Below, piece after piece: positions 1-7,320 of a stretch of 33,374 nucleotides of DNA. The translations under genes were made by a program, and so were the position numbers. The stretch spans positions 1-33,374 of the forward strand of contig PBLV01000030.1 in assembly GCA_002721895.1 (NCBI GenBank), given 5' to 3'. The stretch is from Verrucomicrobiales bacterium. Lineage in GTDB: Bacteria > Verrucomicrobiota > Verrucomicrobiae > Limisphaerales > UBA1100. The notes beneath the pieces were generated by a model. It searched no databases. It saw only the letters and a list, made by a program, of their open reading frames with translations, and was not told the DNA's origin. How positions within the stretch are numbered: the first letter of the stretch is position 1; the number at the start of each line of letters is the position of its first letter.

Positions 1-438
1 GTGCAGGTGCAGCACAGCAACTACGACACGCACAACGAGAACTTCGAGTTTCACTTCGAGCAACTGGGCGAGTTCGACCGGCCGTTTGCGACGCTGATCA
101 ATGACCTCGCCGAGCGCGGCTTGATGAAGCACACGCTGGTTGTCGTGCTCAGCGAGTTTGGCCGCACACCCAAGATCAACAAATATTACGGGCGCGATCA
201 CTGGGGCAATGCCTTCAGCGTGGCACTCGGTGGCGTGGGCATTACTCCCGGCGCGGTGTTTGGCGCGACGAACAAAAACGGCACGGCGGTGACCGACGGC
301 CAAGTGGATGCGGGGCATCTGTTCCACACCTACCTCGAGGCGCTCGGCATGAACAGCCGCAAGAGCTTCAAGATCGGCGGGCAAAAGGTTCCCGTGGCCG
401 ATCCGGCGTTTGAGCCGATCAAGGACATTCTGGCGTAA
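1..438 (+). CDS. DUF1501 family protein, C-terminal fragment (5' end outside window)
   Basis: The open frame enters from the left edge, so the first codon (GTG) is not a real start and only the last 145 residues are present. The segment matches the C-terminal part of DUF1501 proteins, which have an alkaline-phosphatase/sulfatase-like fold. It carries the family hallmark VVVLSEFGRTP (about residues 47-57 of the fragment), the following GRDHWGNAFSVALGGVGI stretch, and a late DAGHLFHTYLEALGM helix that corresponds to the DLHATMLHLLGI motif in the complete DUF1501 gene at 26851. Full-length members usually carry a Tat signal and sit next to DUF1549/DUF1553 cytochrome proteins, so such a gene probably lies just upstream of the window. 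Biochemical function of the family is not established; hydrolysis of sulfate or phosphate esters is an inference from fold. The stop is followed directly by a long hairpin and then a WD40 gene. Confidence 0.85.
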   Translation: MQVQHSNYDTHNENFEFHFEQLGEFDRPFATLINDLAERGLMKHTLVVVLSEFGRTPKINKYYGRDHWGNAFSVALGGVGITPGAVFGATNKNGTAVTDGQVDAGHLFHTYLEALGMNSRKSFKIGGQKVPVADPAFEPIKDILA

Positions 439-503
439 CGTGCTGCCGGCGCCTCGCTGGCAGATGAACGCTATGATTCTGCCGGCGAGGCGCCGGCAGC
501 ACG
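439..503 (+). repeat. 26-bp inverted repeat (hairpin) between DUF1501 and WD40 genes
   Basis: The arms at 439-464 and 478-503 are reverse complements over 26 bp except for one position (T458 against G484), which still pairs as G-U in the plus-strand transcript. The loop is 13 nt (465-477). The hairpin starts at the base after the upstream stop codon and ends 4 nt before the WD40 ATG, so it occupies the whole spacer. No T-run follows, so it is not a typical intrinsic terminator. It resembles dispersed GC-rich palindromic elements (REP-like) and could protect the upstream mRNA 3' end or mask the downstream start. Confidence 0.8.
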
Positions 504-507
504 AGAA

Positions 508-1503
508 ATGAAAGCCGAGCCGAAACAGGTTCATATTGCGAAAGATTTCGCGCACGGCGCGCCGCTGATCAATTGCCGGTTTAATCCCCAAGGCACGCAC
601 GTCTTTGCCACGGCGGAGGATCGCGCGATCATTCGCTGGAGCTTGGCCGACGGCAAAAAGACGGAATTCAAGGGGCACGATTCCTGGGTGCGCGGCCTGG
701 CCTTTTCGAAGGATGGCAAAGCGCTTGTCACCGGAGGTTTGGACGACACGCTTATTTGGTGGTCTGCTCTGGCTGAGAAACCGGAGCCGATTCACAAAGT
801 GAAGGCGCATGCGGGCTGGATTCGCGCGTTGGACGTGAGCCCGGACGGCAAGCTGCTGGCCAGTGGCGGCAATGACCGTGTTTTAAAAATCTGGAATCTT
901 GTCGATGCCAAGCCGGTGCGGCAGATCACCGGGCATGAGCTGGATATTTACAGCGTGATGTTTCATCCCGACGGCAAGCACCTGCTCGCCGGCGATTTGA
1001 TGGGGCACATTCGCCAATGGGAGATCACGACGGGCAAGGAGGTGCGCAAGTTTGAGGCGAAGGATTTGCACACGTACAACGGCGGACAGCGAGTGCATTA
1101 CGGTGGCGTGCGCAGTCTCGCGCTCAGCCCGGACGGCAAGCATCTCATCGCCGGCGGACTACACAAGGGCACCAATCCGCTCGGCGCGATCAATGAGCCG
1201 CTCGTGATGCGGTTCGATTGGGCGAATCAAAAGGTGCTGAAGAAGCACATCACCGACGGCGTGAAGGGCGTCATTTGGCGCACACTCTTTCACCCGGACG
1301 GCTTCGTCATCGGCGCCAGCGGCGGCAGCGGCGGCGGTTACCTCCTCTTTTGGGAAGCCGACAAGGACAAGTCATTTCACAAATTCAAAATGCCCGACAC
1401 GGCGCGCGAGATGGACCTGCATCCCGACGGCGTCACCCTCGCGACGGTGCATTACGGGAGGAAGCTGCGCTTGAGCAAACTGGCGGCGAAGCCGAAGAAG
1501 TAA
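508..1503 (+). CDS. WD40 repeat beta-propeller protein
   Basis: A 331-residue protein made almost entirely of WD40-type blades. Repeats can be seen at about residues 18-46 (ending AIIRWSL), 54-85 (GHDSWVRGLAFSKDGKALVT ... LIWWS), 98-130 (AHAGWIRALDVSPDGKLLAS ... LKIWN), 142-173 (GHELDIYSVMFHPDGKHLLA ... IRQWE), 200-220 (VRSLALSPDGKHLIAGG) and weaker ones up to the C-terminus. There is no clear signal peptide, so it may be cytoplasmic, or the original 5' end may have been changed by the adjacent hairpin. ATG at 508 is the only good start and sits 4 nt from the hairpin arm, with only GAGAA immediately in front. WD40 genes commonly follow DUF1553/DUF1501 pairs in PVC genomes, which suggests co-transcription with the upstream gene. 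The role is probably a protein-interaction scaffold; no substrate can be inferred. Confidence 0.88.
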   Translation: MKAEPKQVHIAKDFAHGAPLINCRFNPQGTHVFATAEDRAIIRWSLADGKKTEFKGHDSWVRGLAFSKDGKALVTGGLDDTLIWWSALAEKPEPIHKVKAHAGWIRALDVSPDGKLLASGGNDRVLKIWNLVDAKPVRQITGHELDIYSVMFHPDGKHLLAGDLMGHIRQWEITTGKEVRKFEAKDLHTYNGGQRVHYGGVRSLALSPDGKHLIAGGLHKGTNPLGAINEPLVMRFDWANQKVLKKHITDGVKGVIWRTLFHPDGFVIGASGGSGGGYLLFWEADKDKSFHKFKMPDTAREMDLHPDGVTLATVHYGRKLRLSKLAAKPKK

Positions 1504-1619
1504 TTTCCAAGGTCCAAGGACCAAACCCCAAGCAATTCCCAATGCCCAAAATCCAAAATTGGGCATTAGAAATTGGTCATTCCTTGGTCATTGGAAATTG
1601 AACCTTGGACATTCCCCAC
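1504..1619. repeat. Imperfect inverted-repeat intergenic element with CCAA/TTGG words
   Basis: The spacer between two convergent genes is filled by an element rich in TCCAAGG, GACCAA and TTGGTCATT words. A perfect core palindrome is present (AATGCCCAA at 1541-1549 and TTGGGCATT at 1559-1567), and the flanks 1504-1540 and 1568-1615 are imperfect reverse complements of each other. TTGGTCATT occurs twice with an 11-nt period (1573 and 1584). Base composition is more AT-rich than the neighbouring genes. Both strands read as short spurious peptides of the GHW/VIG type, which I recall from many intergenic repeats of this kind. It may act as a bidirectional transcription stop or be a non-autonomous mobile element. 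Confidence 0.7.
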
Positions 1620-1621
1620 GG

Positions 1622-2614
1622 TCATTTGCCTTTAGGCAGCACTTTCCCCAACGCATGATCACTCGGCTTCAAGCCTTTGCGGAAGGTGTTGAAACCGTAG
1701 AAGAGCGGCTTGTACGGGTCCACGTAATCCACGTTAGCCTTCTTGGGCACCTCGATTTTTAGGCCGGCGTAGATGGCATTGACGATCATGCGGCGCAGAC
1801 CCTCGCTTAGGAGGTCGGTGGCGGCGCCCATGGTGCTGGTGAAGATGGGGCTGGTCTTGCCGCTGGGCCACTTGTGGCTGCGGGTCCAGGCAACCGCCAT
1901 CGCTGGGTCGTTCACGCCGGTGACCTTGTTCAGCTCGCGATTGCGCTTTTTCCGGGTGGACGGCTTGGAATCGGGCTTCATGTTTTCGAGCACGAGGCCG
2001 CGCATGAGGATTTTCGCGTCCTTGGGTGGGTACGCCTCGTACACGTCGGAATCGGCGAACACATCGGTCACGCCGTTGAGGATGGGGTCCTTCTCCGCGC
2101 CGGGCTCGATAACGCCGCGGCAGGCTTCGCGTTTGTGGGCGCCCCAATGGCTCACCCAACGCTCGCCGAGCACGCGCTTGCCAAAGCCGCCGAGCTTGCC
2201 GCGAAAAGCGTGCGTGCTGGTGCGCAGGCCGATGACCGGGATGCCGCGATTGCAGGCGTCATCGAAGTGCTTGTAAATCTCATCCGGCCACGTGCGGAAC
2301 CGCAGCAGCATCACGATGGCATCCGCGCTGTCCAGCGCCTTGGGATTCGAAAGGCTCCGCTGGTTGTTCGGATCAATCTCGCCCTTGTCATTCAGCGAAA
2401 ACAGCACCGTGCACTTGAACCCGTGCCGTTGGCTGAGAATCTTCGCCATCATCGGCAACCCCTCCTCGCCGCGATACTCCTCATCGCCGCACAGGAAAAC
2501 GATGTGCTTTCCTCCACCGGGGCCGTCCTTGGGCTGATACACGATGTGGTCCTCAGCGGCCATGACGGGGATCGTCAAAAAGATTGTCACGAGAATTGTG
2601 AAGATGGATTTCAT
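1622..2614 (-). CDS. ThuA domain-containing exported protein
   Basis: A protein of 330 residues. The ATG at 2614 is preferred over the one at 2632 because it directly opens a Sec signal peptide (MKSIFTILVTIFLTIPVMAA, cleavage probably after AMA/MAA-like region) and has GGAAAG about 10 nt upstream. The mature part begins with KHIVFLCGDEEYRGEEGLP, then a class I glutamine amidotransferase-like Rossmann core with ADAIVMLLRFRTWPDE, IPVIGLRTSTHAFRG and the HWGAH segment typical of ThuA/trehalose-utilisation family proteins. ThuA proteins are linked to sugar metabolism, and exported versions are abundant in Planctomycetes and Verrucomicrobia, but the reaction is unknown. The canonical catalytic Cys of glutamine amidotransferases is not apparent, since the nucleophile-elbow region reads GLRTSTHAF. 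It is convergent with the WD40 gene and divergent from the phosphatase gene. Confidence 0.85.
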   Translation of the reverse strand: MKSIFTILVTIFLTIPVMAAEDHIVYQPKDGPGGGKHIVFLCGDEEYRGEEGLPMMAKILSQRHGFKCTVLFSLNDKGEIDPNNQRSLSNPKALDSADAIVMLLRFRTWPDEIYKHFDDACNRGIPVIGLRTSTHAFRGKLGGFGKRVLGERWVSHWGAHKREACRGVIEPGAEKDPILNGVTDVFADSDVYEAYPPKDAKILMRGLVLENMKPDSKPSTRKKRNRELNKVTGVNDPAMAVAWTRSHKWPSGKTSPIFTSTMGAATDLLSEGLRRMIVNAIYAGLKIEVPKKANVDYVDPYKPLFYGFNTFRKGLKPSDHALGKVLPKGK

Positions 2615-2687
2615 AATGTCAGTGCTTTCCAATAGGGTTGCTGGCGGTCAACGTATCTGGAATTGAGACGGAAGCAAACCTGAATTT

Positions 2688-3188
2688 ATGAAACATTTGA
2701 TTCTAGTTCGCCATGCGAAATCTGACTGGGGTGACCCTGCGCTGGGGGATCATGAGCGGCCGCTGAATGAGCGTGGCAGGAGAAATGCGCCAGAGATGGG
2801 TGCTCGGTTGGCGCGGCGTGGGATTAATCCGGATGCGGTTTATTCCAGTACGGCCGTTCGGGCGATGGCGACGGCTGAAATTGTTGCCGGGGCGGTGGGG
2901 TTTCCCGCGGGCGAGATTGTGGCGGACAGGAGGCTTTATCACGCGGGAGTAGAGACTTGGCTGCAAACCATTGCGGGTTTGGAAGATAAGTTTTCGTGTG
3001 TGATGTGTTTTGGCCACAACCCGGGGTTAACGGAGTTGGGCTACCATGTATTTGGCAGCAAAATTGAAAACGTTCCAACATGCGGCGTCTTGTCTCTGGA
3101 ATTTGAAACGACCTACTGGGGCGAGGCGGTAGGAATGAAGCCGGCGGTCGTGGATTTTGATTGTCCGAAAAGGAAGCCGGTTGATTAA
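2688..3188 (+). CDS. sixA: SixA-like histidine phosphatase
   Basis: A 166-residue single-domain histidine phosphatase (phosphoglycerate mutase-like superfamily). The N-terminal catalytic RHG-type motif is LVRHAKSDW, with phospho-accepting His9 and Arg8. The second Arg is Arg58 in SSTAVRAMATA, and the second His is His110 in CFGHNPGL. Length and the RHAKS form of the motif match the SixA family, which in Escherichia coli dephosphorylates phosphohistidine on signalling or phosphotransfer proteins. Here the substrate could be any phosphohistidine or small phosphate ester. There is no signal peptide, so it is cytosolic. The start ATG at 2688 is the first codon of the conserved strand. The 3' end overlaps the 3' end of the convergent helical-repeat gene by 4 nt, so there is no room for a terminator between them. 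Confidence 0.88.
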   Translation: MKHLILVRHAKSDWGDPALGDHERPLNERGRRNAPEMGARLARRGINPDAVYSSTAVRAMATAEIVAGAVGFPAGEIVADRRLYHAGVETWLQTIAGLEDKFSCVMCFGHNPGLTELGYHVFGSKIENVPTCGVLSLEFETTYWGEAVGMKPAVVDFDCPKRKPVD

Positions 3189-4516
3189 AATTGAGGGCTG
3201 CCATCCGCGCGCTCGATACGTGTCTCAAGGATCTTGTTTACGCTGTTGAGGCCGTTCTCAATCATAGGATTCTCGGTTTTGCCGCGGAACTCGTTGAGGA
3301 GAGTTTGGCGGTTGCGCAGCGTGTTGACGTCAAGGTTGTCACCCTTAAGGAGCGCACCGCCTGCCTGGAACAGGCTGCCCCAAGCTTCGCGAGGGTTGGC
3401 CTTGGGGTCGCGGGCTTTCTTTAAACCTTCACTGAACACGTCGCGAAAAATTTGGTCGGCGGAGGCGTTTTTTCCGACGTAAGTCATGGCGGCGTCGCGA
3501 AGGATCAATTTGTCAGCAGGATTGGTGACGCTGGCATTGCGGTAGGCGGCGAGGAGGAGGGGCATTGCGTTTTCGCCGAGTGTCTCGTTCAGGTAACGGA
3601 GGGCAGCGCCGTCGATGCGGCCTTCGGAACTAACGAGCATGGACTTGGCGAGTTCTAGCAGGCCGGGGTCTTTGTGCTCGCGGAGGAGCGCGAAAAGGAT
3701 GCGCTTGGAATCCTCATCCAGAGGGTTTTTGATAAGATCACGGGCAATGGCGAGAACGGTATTCTCGTGTTCGTTGGGTTCCAACTCGTCGAGCAAGTCT
3801 CCCAAGAGGACAACCTCGAGGCCGAGCCCGGTTTTGTTCAGGGCCTGAAGCAACACCTCGACAGCTTTTTTGTCGCCGATGTCTCGGGTGGTTTCAAAAA
3901 GGGCCAAGCGCAGTGATCGCGGCCGGAGATCCAGGCCCAAGCGAGGCAGTTGGTAGCCGTATTCGCCTAGAGATGACCAGTCGATGTTTTCGCCTTCACC
4001 AGTAGGCTGGTTTCGGTTTTGGGCGCGAGATGATTGGCCGTAGTCAATATCCTGACTGGTTTCCAGAAATGTGGCGATGTGTGGAAGGGCGTCCGTGCCG
4101 TGGCTGCGCAAGGCGACAAGATGGTGGATGACCTGACGCATGGTCTTCACTTGGCTGCCGCGGTTGGGATCCAGCTGGGTGAGGGTTTTGATGATGGATT
4201 GAGGGGAAGGAACGCGTGCCTGAAGCGCTTTGATTTCCGTGTCGCGCGTGGCGAGGTTGTCTTCCAAGGTGGCCACCTGTTTTTCCAAGTCGCCACGGGT
4301 TTGCGCGGCGAGCCGCTTGGCACGGTCCAGTTTGCCGGCTTGTTCGGCTTGTTTGTCGCCACTGCTTTGGCTTTGGGTTTTCAGTTGGCTGGCGAATTTC
4401 CGCTTTTGACCGGCCAAGGCGTCGGCCTTTCCCTTGGCGCCGATGGAGTAGGCGATACTGCCTGCGGCGGCGGCTCCCACTACGCCGGCAACGATGATGT
4501 GAAAGAACTGGTTCAT
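3185..4516 (-). CDS. Membrane-anchored coiled-coil/helical-repeat protein (paralogue of the upstream gene)
   Basis: The product has 443 residues and I do not recognise a named family. It has an N-terminal hydrophobic segment (about residues 4-26, IIVAGVVGAAAAGSIAYSIG), a charged coiled-coil-like stretch (about 30-105, rich in K, E, Q, A), then an all-helical region to the end in which PHIATFL, LLGDLLDEL, LLELAKSML and MPLLLAAYRN elements suggest HEAT/ARM-like repeats. The protein is clearly homologous to the gene just upstream: the membrane segment, the LTQLDP element, the SEGRIDGAALRYLNETLGE block and the MPLLLAAYR element all have counterparts in the same order. Its ATG overlaps the upstream stop in a 4-nt ATGA (4513-4516), indicating translational coupling. 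It is probably anchored in the inner membrane with the repeats in the periplasm. The function is unknown; a scaffold or heteromer with its paralogue is an inference. Confidence 0.75.
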   Translation of the reverse strand: MNQFFHIIVAGVVGAAAAGSIAYSIGAKGKADALAGQKRKFASQLKTQSQSSGDKQAEQAGKLDRAKRLAAQTRGDLEKQVATLEDNLATRDTEIKALQARVPSPQSIIKTLTQLDPNRGSQVKTMRQVIHHLVALRSHGTDALPHIATFLETSQDIDYGQSSRAQNRNQPTGEGENIDWSSLGEYGYQLPRLGLDLRPRSLRLALFETTRDIGDKKAVEVLLQALNKTGLGLEVVLLGDLLDELEPNEHENTVLAIARDLIKNPLDEDSKRILFALLREHKDPGLLELAKSMLVSSEGRIDGAALRYLNETLGENAMPLLLAAYRNASVTNPADKLILRDAAMTYVGKNASADQIFRDVFSEGLKKARDPKANPREAWGSLFQAGGALLKGDNLDVNTLRNRQTLLNEFRGKTENPMIENGLNSVNKILETRIERADGSPQF

Positions 4517-5886
4517 GGTTGGCCGGGATTATCCTTTTTCTCCTGCATCTCGGCAAGGCGCTTGTCCATGGCACTGAGGCCGAAATACAGGATGGGGTCG
4601 GCGGATTGTTTGCGCACGGAGGCGAGCAATTTGCGGCGGTTGCCGATCACCTCGGGGGTTTGCTCGTGGGCGTCCCGCATGAGGCTGCCCACGGGTAGGA
4701 ATAGGCTTTCGTACTTGCTGAAGTCCATGAGTTCCTTTTTTTTCATTTCGGCAATGCCATCCTTGACCATTTCATGGAAAATGGCGTCGGCCTGTTCGTT
4801 GCGGCCGATGAAACGGAGGGCGGCGTCGCTGATAGCGAGTTTCTCCCACTTGTTGGTAATTCGAGGATCCTTGTAGGCGGCGAGAAGAATGGGCATGGCG
4901 CGTTCCCCAAGCACTTGGCGGATGTAGCCCAAGGCGTGGCCATCCAGCCGGCCATCGGCGCCGATAAGCAGTTGCTGGGCGGTTTTGATGAAAATCTCGT
5001 CCTTGTGTTTCACAAGGATGGCGTAGAGGTAGCCCTTGGTCAGCTTGTCGAGGGGGTCGGCGTCCTCGGTGATGGGGGGCATATCCGCGAGAATCTTGCG
5101 GGTGATTTCCAGAACCCGCTCTGTGTGTTTGCCGGGGGCCACCTGCTCCAGGGCGATGTCAAGATAGGCCACCTCGATACCCCGCAGGGTGTTGTTCAGG
5201 ACATCGAGCAGCAGTTGCTCGGCATCTTCGCCCCCGATATTGGCAGTGGCCTCCAGCAGACCCAGGCGGAGCGTGGGAGGAAAATTGTTGCCGGGTTTAG
5301 GGAAGGGCTTGAAGTAGTGGTTGGCTCCGCTGGCTTGAATCTCCTCGCGCTTCTTTCGCTCCTTGTCATTTTCCCCGGGCCTCGCCCGGTCGCCAAAGGG
5401 CCCGCGACCCTTGCTGATGGGCCTGTGGATCGTGAGATCCACGCTCTTGTGGAGAAACGACCTGATATCCCTCAGCGCTGGCTGGCCGATGAAAACGAGG
5501 CTCTCAAAATAATGGACGGATAACCGTTTGGTTCGGTCGTCTTTGGGGTCGAGATTTTGCAGGGCTGTGATGACTTCCGCGGGTGTGGTGGCAATGGGAA
5601 GTTTCATAGCCTTGGCTGCGTGGAGAGATTCCAACTGGGCGTCAAGGCGAGTGGCCTCCGCTCTTGCGCGGTCGCGATCCTTGATGGCGTCGTTGAGTTT
5701 GCCGGCATTTTGGCTGGCGGCTTCGTCCCGCGCACTACCACGCTCACGGGTTTCCTTTTTAAACTGGTCTTCCTGATCGGCGAGCGCGGCGCGTTGTTGG
5801 CGTTTACCGGTCTGGTAAACCACCACGCCACTAGCGGCAGCGCCTACGGCTGCGGCGATGAGGAAAGGTGCGATGCGATTGATCAT
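4513..5886 (-). CDS. Membrane-anchored coiled-coil/helical-repeat protein
   Basis: The product has 457 residues when the ATG at 5886 is used. The frame stays open back to 6039, but the extra 51 residues are His/Pro-rich with no family look, whereas residue 1 at 5886 starts a hydrophobic anchor (IAPFLIAAAVGAAASGVVVY) identical in position to that of the downstream paralogue. A charged, Arg/Glu/Ala-rich coiled coil follows (about 28-100), then an extended helical domain. Shared blocks with the paralogue include LQNLDPKDDRTKR, LRLGLLEATANIGGEDAEQL, GADGRLDGHALGYIRQVLGE and MPILLAAYKDPRITNKWEKL. HEAT-like helical pairing is likely but not proved. It is the first gene of a two-gene coupled unit; the redoxin gene 121 nt upstream on the same strand may belong to the same transcript. 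No catalytic motif was seen. Confidence 0.75.
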   Translation of the reverse strand: MINRIAPFLIAAAVGAAASGVVVYQTGKRQQRAALADQEDQFKKETRERGSARDEAASQNAGKLNDAIKDRDRARAEATRLDAQLESLHAAKAMKLPIATTPAEVITALQNLDPKDDRTKRLSVHYFESLVFIGQPALRDIRSFLHKSVDLTIHRPISKGRGPFGDRARPGENDKERKKREEIQASGANHYFKPFPKPGNNFPPTLRLGLLEATANIGGEDAEQLLLDVLNNTLRGIEVAYLDIALEQVAPGKHTERVLEITRKILADMPPITEDADPLDKLTKGYLYAILVKHKDEIFIKTAQQLLIGADGRLDGHALGYIRQVLGERAMPILLAAYKDPRITNKWEKLAISDAALRFIGRNEQADAIFHEMVKDGIAEMKKKELMDFSKYESLFLPVGSLMRDAHEQTPEVIGNRRKLLASVRKQSADPILYFGLSAMDKRLAEMQEKKDNPGQP

Positions 5887-6007
5887 GGATTGTTTCGTTC
5901 GTTGAATCGGCGTGCGGTAGTGGTGACACGGGCGATGGGGCTGATGGAATAACCCGTTGTCGGCAACGTGAGCGTGGTGACAAGCAGGATGGCTGGGGAT
6001 AATGATT

Positions 6008-6568
6008 TCATTTGAGCAGGGGGGCAATGAAGCAGCCAATGGCCTCGGTGCGAGGCTGCTTGATGGTCTTGTCCTCGAGGAGGCTTTGGAGGGCCTCGCG
6101 GAGGTTGTGCTCGGTGATCACGCGGCGCGGCTTGCCAAAATCGGCGTAGAGGTTGTTGATGCGGCCGCGGTAAGCCACACGTCCGCGGGCGTCAAACACC
6201 ACGGCCTCGGGCGTCACTTCCGCCTTCGCGGCACGCACGAGCATATGTTTGGCGTCGTGGACGGCGGGCATTTTGCCGTAGCCAAAATCGTCCAAGTGTT
6301 TGCGTAGGGCGGCGGCGTTTAAATCCGGATCGGGATAGACGAGAGTGAACTTGACGCTGCCACCGAAGTGCTTGGCGATTCGTTTAATTTCTGGCGCCAT
6401 ACGGTTGGCCACCGGGCAATCGACCGTGATGAAAAAGAGAACGGCGGCCTTTTGGCCATTGGCGGCGGTGGGTTGGCGCACGGGGCCGCGGATGTCCTTC
6501 AGCTTGAGCGGCGCGCCGGTAACCGCAAGGGCCACAAGGCAGGCGATGATTGGGGTCAGTCGTTTCAC
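6008..6568 (-). CDS. Exported redoxin (thioredoxin-fold) protein
   Basis: The product has 186 residues with a Sec signal peptide (about residues 1-19, MKRLTPIIACLVALAVTGAP). The thioredoxin fold is shown by the strand AAVLFFITVDCPVANRMAPE (Cys51), a second strand KFTLVYPDPD, the cis-proline segment EVTPEAVVFDARGRVAYRGR (Pro120) and the terminal helices. There is one active-site cysteine and no CxxC, so it is not a classical disulfide reductase; the arrangement is closer to AhpC/TSA-type redoxins found on many PVC exported proteins. A second Cys (Cys179, in EAIGCFIAP) lies near the C-terminus at the place where this subfamily usually has a GCPI motif, so a resolving or metal-binding role is possible. 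Substrate is unknown. It is transcribed divergently from the Gly/Pro-rich gene. Confidence 0.82.
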   Translation of the reverse strand: MKRLTPIIACLVALAVTGAPLKLKDIRGPVRQPTAANGQKAAVLFFITVDCPVANRMAPEIKRIAKHFGGSVKFTLVYPDPDLNAAALRKHLDDFGYGKMPAVHDAKHMLVRAAKAEVTPEAVVFDARGRVAYRGRINNLYADFGKPRRVITEHNLREALQSLLEDKTIKQPRTEAIGCFIAPLLK

Positions 6569-6709
6569 GAGACGAGTTTAACCGGATATACGGCTGTTTG
6601 GATAGGAAAGTTACCGGGATTTTTCTCAAGGGAAGGGGCAGGTTTGCCGTCTATAGAATAGGGCTTTACGGCGCGCATGCATTGCGCGATATTGCCGGAG
6701 GTCGAAATG

Positions 6710-7294
6710 ATGCGAAGGGATCGCTTTAATCAACTGGCATGGCTGCTTCCCGCGGGGTTGATCGCGTGGGTGTTTTCCGGGCTGGTGACGTCCGGTCAGC
6801 AGGCTCCGGGAGGCAATCCCTACAATCAATATTATCCCACCCTGCCGGGTGTTGCGAAGAAGGCGGTGGCCGTGGGCACGGCAGGCCCCGGCGGAGGCAA
6901 CACCGGCAAGGGCCAGCTTGGCGGCGGAATTTTGCCTCCCACTGGAGGGGGCAAGGGCAAGGGCAAGACGGGCACGGGTCCGAGTGGGCCCGCAGTTCCC
7001 GGCTTGGGCGGTGGCGTTACGGTTATGCCGCCGGTGGGTCCACCCACGGTGCCGAGTGGCGGTGGAGGAGGTGGAACTGGGATTGTCATTCCAACGCGGC
7101 CGGCCACACTTTCCACTGTGCGCCTTCGTCTGCGCCTTTTACGGACTCCCTTGAATCGACGCCTTCCTCCTGCACGCCCGGCGATGAGTGCGATTTCTGG
7201 TGCGCGGTTCATGCGCACCTCAGTGCCTGCGTTGGGAGGCGGGACTCCGGCACCCGTGCCCGCGGCTCCTACGAAGGGGAAAGCCACTCCCTAG
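6710..7294 (+). CDS. Gly/Pro-rich exported low-complexity protein
   Basis: The product has 194 residues from ATG 6710 (ATG 6707 is the alternative). GGAGG at 6697-6701 lies 8 nt before 6710, while the ATG at 6677 has no ribosome site, so the shorter form is chosen. Residues 1-34 look like a signal peptide or membrane anchor (basic start, then WLLPAGLIAWVFSGLVTSG). Residues about 35-140 are low complexity, with GGGKGKGKTGTGPSGP and GGGVTVMPPVGPPTVPSGGG stretches. A basic segment near 142-165 (LRLRLLRTPLNRRLPPARP) precedes a final Gly/Pro/Ala tail. No domain is recognised. An unstructured envelope or surface protein is likely. A proline-rich antisense frame also exists, but it lacks a ribosome site and signal peptide. 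Confidence 0.6.
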   Translation: MRRDRFNQLAWLLPAGLIAWVFSGLVTSGQQAPGGNPYNQYYPTLPGVAKKAVAVGTAGPGGGNTGKGQLGGGILPPTGGGKGKGKTGTGPSGPAVPGLGGGVTVMPPVGPPTVPSGGGGGGTGIVIPTRPATLSTVRLRLRLLRTPLNRRLPPARPAMSAISGARFMRTSVPALGGGTPAPVPAAPTKGKATP

Positions 7295-7320
7295 TGCGGT
7301 GCCGCCAGCGGCGAGGCGGG

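Noticed and set aside
463..480. Idea that the hairpin loop region is part of a tRNA or attachment site
   Set aside because: No cloverleaf, no anticodon arm and no integrase gene nearby.
5955..5968. Small hairpin CGTTG-TCGG-CAACG between redoxin and helical-repeat genes
   Set aside because: The stem is only 5 bp with no T-run on either side, so it is not called a terminator.
6832..7287. Proline-rich antisense frame opposite the Gly/Pro-rich gene
   Set aside because: It has no ribosome site or signal peptide, while the plus frame has GGAGG at good spacing. The choice remains less certain than for other genes.
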